A stretch of 64,000 nt of DNA, from contig NZ_JBDUUH010000015.1 of the NCBI RefSeq assembly GCF_039939195.1, positions 1-64,000 of the forward strand, in the 5' to 3' direction. This stretch comes from Foliimonas ilicis. GTDB taxonomy: Bacteria; Pseudomonadota; Alphaproteobacteria; Rhizobiales; Rhizobiaceae. A program made the translations under genes and the position numbers. The notes beneath the pieces are model-generated. The model worked only from the letters and a program-made list of their open reading frames with translations. It was not told the origin of the DNA and did no database searches. Shown in pieces: positions 16,322 through 23,437 of this stretch. Within the stretch, counting starts at the first letter, position 1; each line of letters starts with the position of its first letter.

Positions 16322-16873
16322 CTACTTCTGCGTTTTGCCGACGAAATCCGACGGGTTTTGGTATTTTACGGTCTGGAGATGCTCGCAATAGAGAACCAGT
16401 TCGCCTTCGCCTTTGAAGACTTCGTAGCTGGCGCGGGTGAGGCCCAACTCCTTATAGCGAGGCGTTTTTTCCAGATTTGTGCGGATCGTGTAGATCGTGT
16501 CGCCGATGAAAACCGGCTTGATGAAGCGAAGCTTGTCGTAGCCGTAGGAGAAGGCATTCGGGCAGTTCGTTGCCACAAGGCCGAGACCGGCTGAGAACAC
16601 GAATGCCCCGGCAATCAGGCGTTTTCCGAAAACGCCTTCGCGCACCGCGAAAAGCTGGTCCTGCACGTAAGGATGAATGTCAGTCACGAGCGTATTGAAA
16701 AAATGGCTTTCGCCTTCCGCCATCGTCCGGCGCAGCGAGCGAATGCGATGGCCGATCTGCCAGTCCTCGTAAAACCAGTTTTCGGCGTTCCACACCGGTA
16801 ATTCGGCATGGTCGCTGGGCATATCCTTTGGATGCGTGCTGGAAACGCCGACAGTTGGCGCAAAATCGCCCAT
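16322..16873 (-). CDS. MaoC-like hot-dog protein with altered active site
   Basis: A 183-residue single hot-dog domain with an N-terminal extension of about 40 residues. The fold signature YGYDKLRFIKPVFIGDT is shared with the MaoC protein at 3326-3778. The hydratase motif is degenerate: the block aligned to GDxNPxH reads TDIHPYV, keeping Asp65 but placing Val70 where the catalytic His should be, and AHG is replaced by AGA. It may be a non-hydratase hot-dog protein or act on an unusual substrate. The second of two adjacent ATGs (16873) is preferred, with GGAGG four bases upstream. First gene of the operon with the CoA-transferase and SBP-like protein. Confidence 0.75.
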   Translation of the reverse strand: MGDFAPTVGVSSTHPKDMPSDHAELPVWNAENWFYEDWQIGHRIRSLRRTMAEGESHFFNTLVTDIHPYVQDQLFAVREGVFGKRLIAGAFVFSAGLGLVATNCPNAFSYGYDKLRFIKPVFIGDTIYTIRTNLEKTPRYKELGLTRASYEVFKGEGELVLYCEHLQTVKYQNPSDFVGKTQK

Positions 16874-16889
16874 CATTCCTCCCGTATTT

Positions 16890-16903
16890 CTTATGTGAAT
16901 AAG
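16890..16903 (-). promoter_or_regulatory. Candidate operator, site 3 (upstream of the MaoC/CoA-transferase operon)
   Basis: CTTATGTGAATAAG differs from site 2 by one base and lies 16 bp upstream of the MaoC-like start, over the ribosome-site side of the promoter. It is embedded in a wider inverted repeat, TATGTGAA (16892-16899) and TTCACATA (16907-16914). Occlusion by a repressor at this position would block transcription or elongation. Confidence 0.5.
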
Positions 16904-17061
16904 ATTTTCACATATGGGAGTTTCTTTCAAGGGTAAAGATGATGAGGTGCTGCGAATGGCCGCTGCATCAAGCGCGTATCATGCTGTTTGGAGGAACCGA
17001 ATTCCGTCCAAACGCGGAAAATTTGGAAGCGGGGGATTAGACTCACTATTTCTTGCCTTAA

Positions 17062-17080
17062 ATTGGAAAAATATTCCAAT
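17062..17080. promoter_or_regulatory. Perfect inverted repeat ATTGGAA-N5-TTCCAAT
   Basis: A 7-bp perfect palindrome with a 5-bp AT spacer in the 378-bp gene-free stretch between the MaoC-like start and metN. It resembles the general TGGAA-N-TTCCA form of IclR-type operators. It lies about 170 bp upstream of metN and a similar distance upstream of the MaoC-like gene, so it could serve either. The rest of this stretch (16915-17220) shows no coding signature. Confidence 0.4.
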
Positions 17081-17222
17081 AGTGCAGCAAGATTGGAAGC
17101 CTGAGCCTCCAAAGGTTTGGCTCCATGACTAGACTGCGGAAAAATAGTCCTTATGTGGGCGTGACACATGAAGACTGACCGGAAAGAAACCTATGAATTT
17201 CGCAATTAGACAGAACGGAAGC

Positions 17223-17250
17223 GGCGCCGCGCGCCGCGCGGGGAGGCGCC
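17223..17250 (+). promoter_or_regulatory. GC hairpin overlapping the metN ribosome-binding site
   Basis: GGCGCC at 17223-17228 can pair with GGCGCC at 17245-17250 around a GC-rich loop. The 3' arm includes the last bases of the GGGGAGG ribosome site (17240-17246), and the pairing ends one base before the metN ATG. The structure could dampen translation initiation. No SAM riboswitch signature was recognised. Confidence 0.35.
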
Positions 17251-17251
17251 G

Positions 17252-18367
17252 ATGAATATCGGTCCGTCATCCCATTCGTTCGAAAGCGCGGCTCTGGCAA
17301 GCAAGGTGCCGGACGCGAAACAATCCATGGTTCGCTTCGAAGGCGTTTCCAAGCGGTTCTCCGCCAGTGGTTCCGGCGCGGAAGTGGTCGCGGTCGATAC
17401 CATCGATTTCGATGTGCCGCGCGGCTCGATCACCGCGATCATAGGCCGTTCGGGCGCGGGTAAATCCACACTTATCCGGCTGGTGAATGGTCTGGAGCGC
17501 CCGAGCACTGGCAGCGTGATCGTGGATGGCACGGATGTCGCAAAGCTCGGCGAGCGCGCATTGCGCGATATTCGTCGCTCGATCGGCATGGTCTTCCAGC
17601 ATTTCAATCTTCTGTCGTCGCGCACAGCTTTCCAGAACATCGCCTTGCCGCTCGAAATCGCGGGCGTCGACCGCAAGGAAATTGAAAAGCGCGTGACGCC
17701 TTTGCTGGAACTCGTCGGCCTTTCCGACAAGCGCGACCGCTATCCCGCGGAGCTTTCCGGCGGCCAGAAACAGCGCGTCGGCATTGCGCGCGCGCTGGCG
17801 ACCGAGCCAAAGCTTCTGCTTTCTGATGAGGCGACCTCGGCGCTCGACCCGGAGACGACACGCTCCATTCTGGCGCTTTTGAAGCGCATCAACAGTGAAC
17901 TCGGTCTCACCGTTCTGCTGATTACCCACGAGATGGAAGTCGTCAAAACCGTTGCCGATACTGTCGCGGTGATCGATGGCGGTGCAATCGTCGAGCGCGG
18001 TTCGGCTTTCGATATTTTCAGCGCGCCGCAACACGAAACCACCCGCGCGCTGCTCGCAGGCCTGCCGGGTCTCAATCTTCCGGCTTTCATTGCAAATGCC
18101 TTGCGCAACGAGCCGGGCGCGAATTCGCGCGCCGTCCTGCGCGTCACCTTCGCCGGAGAAAGTGCAGCTCAGCCAATCGTCTCGCAGCTTGGCCAATCGC
18201 TGAAGGCGGACGTGAATATTCTGGCAGGCGCCATCGACGAGATCGCAGGCAAGCCATTCGGCTCGCTGGTCGTTTCATTCCCCGGTGGCGGCGATCTTCT
18301 GGACGATGCGCGTGCACGCCTCGCATCGCAGGGCATAAAGACGGAGGTGCTCGGCTATGTCGACTGA
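17252..18367 (+). CDS. metN: Methionine ABC transporter ATP-binding protein
   Basis: A 371-residue ATPase of the D/L-methionine importer. Walker A is GRSGAGKSTLIRL, the signature LSGGQKQRVGIARAL, Walker B LLLSDEATSALDP, and the H-loop ITHEM. The C-terminal 90 residues form the NIL/ACT-like domain that binds methionine and trans-inhibits the transporter. The ATG at 17252 has GGGGAGG at 5-bp spacing; a shorter start at 17327 is possible but has a poorer site. The stop overlaps the metI start by 11 bp. Complete and typical in length. Confidence 0.92.
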   Translation: MNIGPSSHSFESAALASKVPDAKQSMVRFEGVSKRFSASGSGAEVVAVDTIDFDVPRGSITAIIGRSGAGKSTLIRLVNGLERPSTGSVIVDGTDVAKLGERALRDIRRSIGMVFQHFNLLSSRTAFQNIALPLEIAGVDRKEIEKRVTPLLELVGLSDKRDRYPAELSGGQKQRVGIARALATEPKLLLSDEATSALDPETTRSILALLKRINSELGLTVLLITHEMEVVKTVADTVAVIDGGAIVERGSAFDIFSAPQHETTRALLAGLPGLNLPAFIANALRNEPGANSRAVLRVTFAGESAAQPIVSQLGQSLKADVNILAGAIDEIAGKPFGSLVVSFPGGGDLLDDARARLASQGIKTEVLGYVD

Positions 18368-19022
18368 CATTCTGTGGCTCATCGTAAAGGCGACCGGCCA
18401 GACACTGCACATGGTTGCGATAGCGGGGCTCGTTGGCTCGATCATCGGCATCCCGCTCGGTGTGTTTCTGGCCACCAGCCGCAAAGCCGAACTGTTTGCG
18501 GCCCCGCTGACCAACAAGGTGCTTGGCGCTATCGTCAACGCGGCGCGCTCGACGCCTTTCATCATTCTGGTCGTTGCGATCATCCCGTTCACGCGGTTCA
18601 TTGCCGGTACCTCCATCGGCACAAGCGCTGCCATCGTGCCGCTGACAGTGGCTACCGTGCCGTTCATCGCGCGACTGGTGGAATCGGCCATTCGCGAAGT
18701 CGATCCGGGATTGATCGAAACCGCGCGTTCTATGGGCGCAACACCGCTTCAGATCGTTCTAAAAGTGCTTCTTGCCGAAGCGCGTCCGGCGATCACTATG
18801 GCGCTTACGCTGACCATCGTCAGCCTCATCGGCTATTCCGCGATGGTCGGGGCAGTGGGCGGCGGCGGTCTGGGTGATCTCGGCATCCGCTACGGTTATC
18901 AGCGCTTCATGCCGGACGTGATGCTGGCCGTGGTCGTCGTTCTCATCGTGCTTGTTCAGGCGGTGCAATCGCTGGGGGATGCCCTTGCGCGCCGTTTCGA
19001 CAAACGCATTCGCAATCGTTGA
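18357..19022 (+). CDS. metI: Methionine ABC transporter permease
   Basis: A 221-residue inner-membrane permease with about five helices. The N-terminus (STDILWLIVKATGQTLHMVAI) and the EAA loop (ETARSMGATPLQIVLKVLLAEA) are typical of MetI. The motif SLIGYSAMVGAVGGGGLGDLGIRYGYQRF is the conserved C-terminal core of MetI. It overlaps metN by 11 bp and is followed after 28 bp by metQ, giving a standard metNIQ operon. Confidence 0.93.
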   Translation: MSTDILWLIVKATGQTLHMVAIAGLVGSIIGIPLGVFLATSRKAELFAAPLTNKVLGAIVNAARSTPFIILVVAIIPFTRFIAGTSIGTSAAIVPLTVATVPFIARLVESAIREVDPGLIETARSMGATPLQIVLKVLLAEARPAITMALTLTIVSLIGYSAMVGAVGGGGLGDLGIRYGYQRFMPDVMLAVVVVLIVLVQAVQSLGDALARRFDKRIRNR

Positions 19023-19050
19023 ATTTCTTACCAAACAAACGGAGCATAAA

Positions 19051-19833
19051 ATGAAACTGAAACTCGCTTTGGCCGCAGGCGTGGCCTTGAGCCTCCTTGC
19101 CGGTGCGGCTTCTGCTGAAAGCATCAAGGTCGGCGTCACACCCGGCCCGCACGCGCAAATCTTCGAAAAGGTCAAGGAAATCGCCAAAACCAAGGGTCTC
19201 GACATCGAGATTCTGGAATTTTCCGACTATGTCGTGCCAAATCAGGCGCTGAATGACGGCGAATTGCAGGCCAATTCGTTCCAGCACAAGCCGTATCTCG
19301 ACAACCAGATTGCCGATCGTAAGTACGACATCGTCGATGTCGGCTACACGGTGAACTTCCCGATGGGCGTTTATTCCAAGAAGGTTAAGAGCTTCGACGA
19401 ACTGGCCGACGGAGCGACGATCGCCATCCCGAACGATCCGACCAATGGCGGCCGTGCTCTGCTCATCCTCGCGGACAAGGGCTTCATCAAGTTGAAGGAA
19501 GGCTCGGGCCTCAAGATCGGACCGGCCGATATCGTCGAAAACCCAAAAAACTTCAAAATCGTCGAACTCGATGCAGCACAGCTTCCGCGTTCGCTCGATG
19601 ATGTGGACGCGGCAGCCGTCAACACCAACTACGCGCTGGAAGCCGGTCTGGACCCCGCCAACGATCCAATCCTGAAGGAAGGCGAGAAGGCTCCTTATGT
19701 GAACCTGATTGCGGTTCGCACCGCCGACAAGGATGCGGAATGGGTCAAGACACTGGTCGAGTCCTACCATAATGACGAAGTCAAAGCCTTCGTGGACGAG
19801 ACCTTCAAGGGTTCGGTCGTTCCCGGCTGGTAA
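19051..19833 (+). CDS. metQ: Methionine-binding protein
   Basis: A 260-residue NlpA/MetQ-family periplasmic protein. The signal peptide MKLKLALAAGVALSLLAG ends at ASA without a lipobox cysteine, so it is probably a soluble periplasmic protein rather than a lipoprotein. Family motifs include VGVTPGPHAQIFEKVK, DYVVPNQALNDGELQANSFQH, IPNDPTNGGRALLIL and the end EVKAFVDETFKGSVVPGW. GGAG lies 6 bases before the ATG. The 3' part of this gene (19651-19686) has a degenerate duplicate at 21188-21223. Confidence 0.93.
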   Translation: MKLKLALAAGVALSLLAGAASAESIKVGVTPGPHAQIFEKVKEIAKTKGLDIEILEFSDYVVPNQALNDGELQANSFQHKPYLDNQIADRKYDIVDVGYTVNFPMGVYSKKVKSFDELADGATIAIPNDPTNGGRALLILADKGFIKLKEGSGLKIGPADIVENPKNFKIVELDAAQLPRSLDDVDAAAVNTNYALEAGLDPANDPILKEGEKAPYVNLIAVRTADKDAEWVKTLVESYHNDEVKAFVDETFKGSVVPGW

Positions 19834-19850
19834 TCGAAACACTCTGCGAA

Positions 19851-19885
19851 TTGCCGGGCGGTTAGCGCCGTCCGGCAATTCTTTT
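19851..19885 (+). terminator. Rho-independent terminator of metNIQ
   Basis: An 11-bp stem (TTGCCGGGCGG with CCGTCCGGCAA, one G-U pair) and a 6-nt loop are followed by TTCTTTT. It lies 17 bp after the metQ stop. A related copy sits at 21221-21250. Confidence 0.8.
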
Positions 19886-19916
19886 ACTGAATAGAACGTC
19901 TGCGCTTGCCGCGCAG
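19884..19916 (-). pseudogene. Remnant of the MFS transporter C-terminus
   Basis: Read on the minus strand, this stretch encodes LRGKRRRSIQ and a TAA stop, closely matching the real transporter end at 21253 (LRLRRRSIQ and TAG). At DNA level TGAATAGAACG-CTGCGC is shared. It lies directly after the metQ terminator, just as the intact MFS gene lies after the second terminator copy. It is interpreted as a scar of a duplicated junction. Confidence 0.6.
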
Positions 19917-19927
19917 TTCGGTCGTTC

Positions 19928-21043
19928 TCAGGTGGGCTTTGCAACGATCTTCGGTGCAAGAAACCTGATGCGTAGCGCCAATCGCTCACCAATGGCGATA
20001 AAGGGCTTTTCGACCAGATGGTACATGATGTGCGCTGCGCTGAGCGTGATAGCGAGCGTTAGAACGAGTACCGCCAAAAATTCAAACTGCAGTGCTTCGA
20101 ACCCGATCGATCTAACCAGTCGATCGGAAAAGAACAGCGCGGGTATGTGAAGTAGATAGATCCCGTAGGATATATTGCCTGTCCAGATGGAGACGGAATG
20201 GCGGAGTATCGAGCTTCCCCGATTTCCGGACACGATCGATAATATGAAACCTGCCGAGAACAGGCCCTCCAGCAACGAACTCGTCGGAAAATTGTACTCA
20301 TAGTCCAATGGCTGCGGCGCGCCTGTGTAGATCGTCATGACGACGGGACGGGAAAAAATCAGTCCGAGCAGGCATATCGGCGTAACCCATCGCGGAAACT
20401 TGATGATCGGGTTCGCTTGCAGCAGCAGGGCGGCGTAGATGCCGAGGGCGAAGTGGACGAGGAACAAGTACCGCAGGGCGTTTGGCGCGTCATATGTCCA
20501 GTAGCTGATGACAGCCAGGAAAAGGATCAACGCCAGCCCATAAGCCTTTTGGGTCGTAAGAATGTAGAAAAACAACGGGATAGCCAGCGACCCGAAAAGT
20601 TCGGTCACGATCGTATAGGCTGGTTTCAAAATGTAAGGAAACCCGAAGAGCGACAGGAGCACGGTCTTTGGGGTCCATTCGGGCGCCCCGATCATTTGGC
20701 TTCGCCATTCGGGGATATTGTCGATGCTGCCGGTCTTGAACAGCAGAATATATGCCGCGCAAATGGCAGTGGCCAACCACAGGCCAGGGAGAATGCGGAA
20801 CGCTCGCTTGATGTAGAAACCAGTCGTAGAACCGATGCGAATAAAGGACTTCGTCAAGACAAAGCCGCTCAGCACGAAGAACAGGATAATCGCTGCGTGA
20901 GCATTCAAGACAGTATCGACAGCCAACCGCGTATTTGGCGACATCTCGTAAAAATAGCTTGCGTGATGAAGCAGAACTACCAGCGCCGCTATACCCCGGA
21001 TCGACTGAAGACCCGGATTGTACTTCGTCACAGCATTGGCCAT
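19928..21043 (-). CDS. Acyltransferase-3 family membrane protein
   Basis: A 371-residue integral membrane O-acyltransferase (OafA/NodX-like) with about ten helices. The N-terminal motif SIRGIAALVVLLHHASYF contains the conserved R-G and the histidine pair. RAFRILPGLWLA is the usual conserved Arg-Pro block, and GNISYGIYLLHIP the C-terminal family motif. Such proteins acetylate surface polysaccharides or other envelope glycans. GGAGG lies about 10 bases before the ATG at 21043. The gene has lower GC than its neighbours and sits between duplicated remnants of the metQ/MFS junction, which suggests acquisition by insertion. Substrate unknown. Confidence 0.8.
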   Translation of the reverse strand: MANAVTKYNPGLQSIRGIAALVVLLHHASYFYEMSPNTRLAVDTVLNAHAAIILFFVLSGFVLTKSFIRIGSTTGFYIKRAFRILPGLWLATAICAAYILLFKTGSIDNIPEWRSQMIGAPEWTPKTVLLSLFGFPYILKPAYTIVTELFGSLAIPLFFYILTTQKAYGLALILFLAVISYWTYDAPNALRYLFLVHFALGIYAALLLQANPIIKFPRWVTPICLLGLIFSRPVVMTIYTGAPQPLDYEYNFPTSSLLEGLFSAGFILSIVSGNRGSSILRHSVSIWTGNISYGIYLLHIPALFFSDRLVRSIGFEALQFEFLAVLVLTLAITLSAAHIMYHLVEKPFIAIGERLALRIRFLAPKIVAKPT

Positions 21044-21187
21044 TGGCTTGCATCCTCCTCTCGGAGAATGAGCATGCCGATATACGCTCTGCGGGGTAGT
21101 CAACCAATGTGGGTAGTAATTTGACCCTCAAAATCGCGATGCGGACACTATTTCGCTGATCTGAGCGACGTCCGAGTGTTCCGAGCT

Positions 21188-21223
21188 GACCCGGCCAACG
21201 TTCCGATCCTGAAGGAAAACGGG
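21188..21223 (+). pseudogene. metQ 3'-fragment remnant
   Basis: Thirty of 36 bases match metQ 19651-19686, and translation gives DPANVPILKENG against DPANDPILKEGE. The match stops abruptly on both sides and is followed by a terminator similar to that of metQ. There is no start codon or longer frame. It is read as a decayed copy of metQ left by a duplication or insertion event. Confidence 0.6.
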
Positions 21224-21250
21224 CGGCAGTTAGCGCCGCCCGCCAATTTT
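21221..21250. terminator. Terminator copy between metQ remnant and MFS gene
   Basis: GGGCGGC and GCCGCCC form a 7-bp stem, followed on the plus strand by a run of Ts (AATTTTTT) and preceded by AAAA, so it can work in both directions. It shares GGGCGG-TTAGCGCCG and AATT with the metQ terminator. On the minus strand it would end the MFS transcript. Confidence 0.7.
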
Positions 21251-21252
21251 TT

Positions 21253-22446
21253 CTATTGAATAGAACGCCTGCGCAGACGAAGCAGTGCGAGCAACACGAG
21301 CGTTGCCATGGACGCTGCATAGGCCACCAGCGGCCAGGCGGTGTCGCCTCTCAGCATGACCACCATCATTGTGCCGAACACGCTGACGATCACGCTCTGG
21401 ATGCAGAAATAGAGCGCGACGGCTGACCCTGCTATGTCGCCAAAATCTGCCAGCGCACCGTTTGCTGTTACCGATACGGTGAAGACGATGCCGACAGCCA
21501 TGATCCACATTGGAACGATGAATGTGGCGAAGGACGGCGAGCCGAAGATTTGCCCCAAGGTGAGGCACGCAGCGCCCAACAGGAGCAGCGCCATGCCGCG
21601 TGCGACGCTGCCAGCGATGCCCCATCGGGTCGCGAACTGTTTGGCAAAGCGGGTTGTTATGATCATCACGATAGCTGCAGTGGCGAAGGCAAAGCTGAAT
21701 TCCAGTTCGGAATAGCCTGCGCGTTCGATCAGCACACGCGGAGCCGTCGAAAAGAACACGAAGAACGTTCCCATGGCTGCGCTGAATGCCAGCGTATAGG
21801 CCCAGAACGCACCGCTTCTAAGAATTGGCAGCATCGAGCGTCGAACAATCGCTGCGCTCTGCGGCCGTGTCTCGTGCCATCTTAGAAAGGCGTTGATGAT
21901 CGCCGGTACGGTTACAGCCGCAAGGACAGCAAAGATTGCCCGCCATCCGAAATTGTCTGCAATCATCGCTCCGAGAATCGGACCGAGTGCCGGAACAAAC
22001 GCCAGCATCGAACCGAACAGGCTGTAAATAACCACGCTTTCCGGCCTGTCCGCATAGACATCGCGGACGGTCGCAAAAGTGGCGACCAACGCCGCCGCCG
22101 CGCCGATAGCCTGAAGCAACCGGAAGGCCACAAAAATGGAGGCCGTCGAAGTCGCCGAAAGGCATGCGGAGGAGAGTGCGAACAGGATTGCACCGCCAAG
22201 CAATACGGGGCGCCGCCCGACGCGATCGGAAATCGGGCCGAAGACGATTTGCCCCACACCCAGCATGAGCATGTAAAGGCTCAAACTGAGCTGCACGACG
22301 CCTGGGCTGGTATCGAGGACGCCCGGCATGGCCGGAACAACAGGAAGATAAATATCCATCGCCAGAGAGGCGAGGATGTCGAAAGGCGCCATCAGCAAAA
22401 GTGCTGCCGGCAAGGTGTAGGCCCATACAGGGCTTTTCATAGGCAT
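21253..22446 (-). CDS. MFS drug exporter, FloR/CmlA (chloramphenicol/florfenicol) type
   Basis: A 397-residue, 12-helix major facilitator. From memory of FloR, long stretches coincide: WAYTLPAALLLMAPFDILA, SLAMDIYLPVVPAMPG, ATFATVRDVYA, SSMLAFVPALGP-like, FFVFFSTAPRVLI and VGIVFTVSVTANGALA. The motif A segment GPISDRVGRRP is intact. FloR/CmlA proteins export amphenicols by proton antiport, so reduced susceptibility is plausible but depends on expression. The start is uncertain: ATG 22446 or 22440, or TTG 22464, none with a strong ribosome site. No transposon or resistance cassette flanks it, which suggests a resident chromosomal homologue. Confidence 0.85.
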   Translation of the reverse strand: MPMKSPVWAYTLPAALLLMAPFDILASLAMDIYLPVVPAMPGVLDTSPGVVQLSLSLYMLMLGVGQIVFGPISDRVGRRPVLLGGAILFALSSACLSATSTASIFVAFRLLQAIGAAAALVATFATVRDVYADRPESVVIYSLFGSMLAFVPALGPILGAMIADNFGWRAIFAVLAAVTVPAIINAFLRWHETRPQSAAIVRRSMLPILRSGAFWAYTLAFSAAMGTFFVFFSTAPRVLIERAGYSELEFSFAFATAAIVMIITTRFAKQFATRWGIAGSVARGMALLLLGAACLTLGQIFGSPSFATFIVPMWIMAVGIVFTVSVTANGALADFGDIAGSAVALYFCIQSVIVSVFGTMMVVMLRGDTAWPLVAYAASMATLVLLALLRLRRRSIQ

Positions 22447-22717
22447 GATGAAGCATCCGCTCAAATGAGAACATCTGGGCGGCGTCTGCCTGTCAGCATT
22501 GGCTGGAGAGTTCGACAGGACGCCGCAACAACAAAAAGAGCTGTTGCGGCTTACTTATCCGACGACTTGGTGGCTCCCATGCCTATGCTCCAATGATGGA
22601 AGAATGAATTGAGCGGCGTAACAGTTCGCGTGCGAAGCGGCAATGTCGCGCCATCTGCGTTTCTGTGCAGTTTCTGTACGGCAAGCGAGGCCAAAATAGC
22701 TAAGTTATTGAAAAGGA

Positions 22718-22792
22718 TGGTGGGCGTAACAAGGATTGAACTTGTGACCCCTGCAATGTCAATGCAGTGCTCTCCCGCTGAGCTATACGCCC
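22718..22792 (-). tRNA. tRNA-Val (anticodon GAC)
   Basis: A 75-nt cloverleaf with encoded CCA. The acceptor pairs GGGCGTA with TACGCCC, the D arm is GCTCAGCGGGAGAGC, the anticodon stem CTGCA/TGCAG encloses TTGACAT (anticodon GAC), and the T arm is ACAAG-TTCAATC-CTTGT. No integrase or attachment-site duplication is visible next to it. Confidence 0.96.
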
Positions 22793-22887
22793 ATCCGATG
22801 CGGCGCATACACCACACCTATTTCGACACGTCAATAGAGAAAGAACAGTTTGCCGGACTTGTTTGCGGGGCGCCCGGCAAGAGGCTG

Positions 22888-23250
22888 TCAGGCAGCGTGC
22901 AGCATCTTCTCGACCTCGTTGACGAGGTCGCGCAGATGGAAGGGCTTGGACAGAACCTTGGCGTCCTTAGGTGCCTTCGAGTCAGGGTTCAGCGCAACGG
23001 CCGCAAAGCCGGTGATGAACATGACTTTCAGGTCCGGGTCGATCTCGGTTGCGCGGCGCGCAAGCTCGATGCCGTCCATTTCCGGCATGACAATATCGGT
23101 CAGCAGGAGTGAGAAAGGTTCTTCGCGCAGGCGCTCATAGGCGCTTGCACCATTATCAAAATCGCTGACATCATAGCCGGCGCGTTCAAGCGCCTTGACC
23201 AGAAACCGGCGCATATCGTCATCATCTTCCGCAAGGAGAATGCGTGCCAT
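22888..23250 (-). CDS. cpdR: Response regulator CpdR
   Basis: A 120-residue stand-alone receiver domain. The acidic pocket is at 9-10 (AEDDDD), the phosphoacceptor is Asp52 in LLTDIVMPEMDG, the switch Thr80 is in MFITG, and Lys102 is in VLSKPF. Sequence and length match alphaproteobacterial CpdR, which in its unphosphorylated form directs ClpXP to degrade CtrA and other cell-cycle proteins and is phosphorylated by the CckA-ChpT relay. That role is family knowledge. The gene is monocistronic, 95 bp from the tRNA. A CtrA box occurs elsewhere in the window at 63887. Confidence 0.9.
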   Translation of the reverse strand: MARILLAEDDDDMRRFLVKALERAGYDVSDFDNGASAYERLREEPFSLLLTDIVMPEMDGIELARRATEIDPDLKVMFITGFAAVALNPDSKAPKDAKVLSKPFHLRDLVNEVEKMLHAA

Positions 23251-23437
23251 CGTGTCCCGTCCGAATCACTGCGACGTGCCCAGAATATCGCTCCAGTCGC
23301 ATTTCGGTATATGAGGATCGGAGGGTAAACATCAAGTGAATGCTTATCTCCGACGTCATATCCTTTGTGAGACCCTAGACATGGCCGGTGCCCGATGGCA
23401 CGTTCTTTCCTGGGTTTCGTGAGTTCAAGGAAAACGA

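Noticed and set aside
17100..17251. SAM-II riboswitch upstream of metN
   Set aside because: The conserved SAM-II core could not be found; only a GC hairpin over the ribosome site is visible.
22718..22792. Integration site at the tRNA-Val gene
   Set aside because: No integrase gene or direct repeat of the tRNA 3' end was found on either side.
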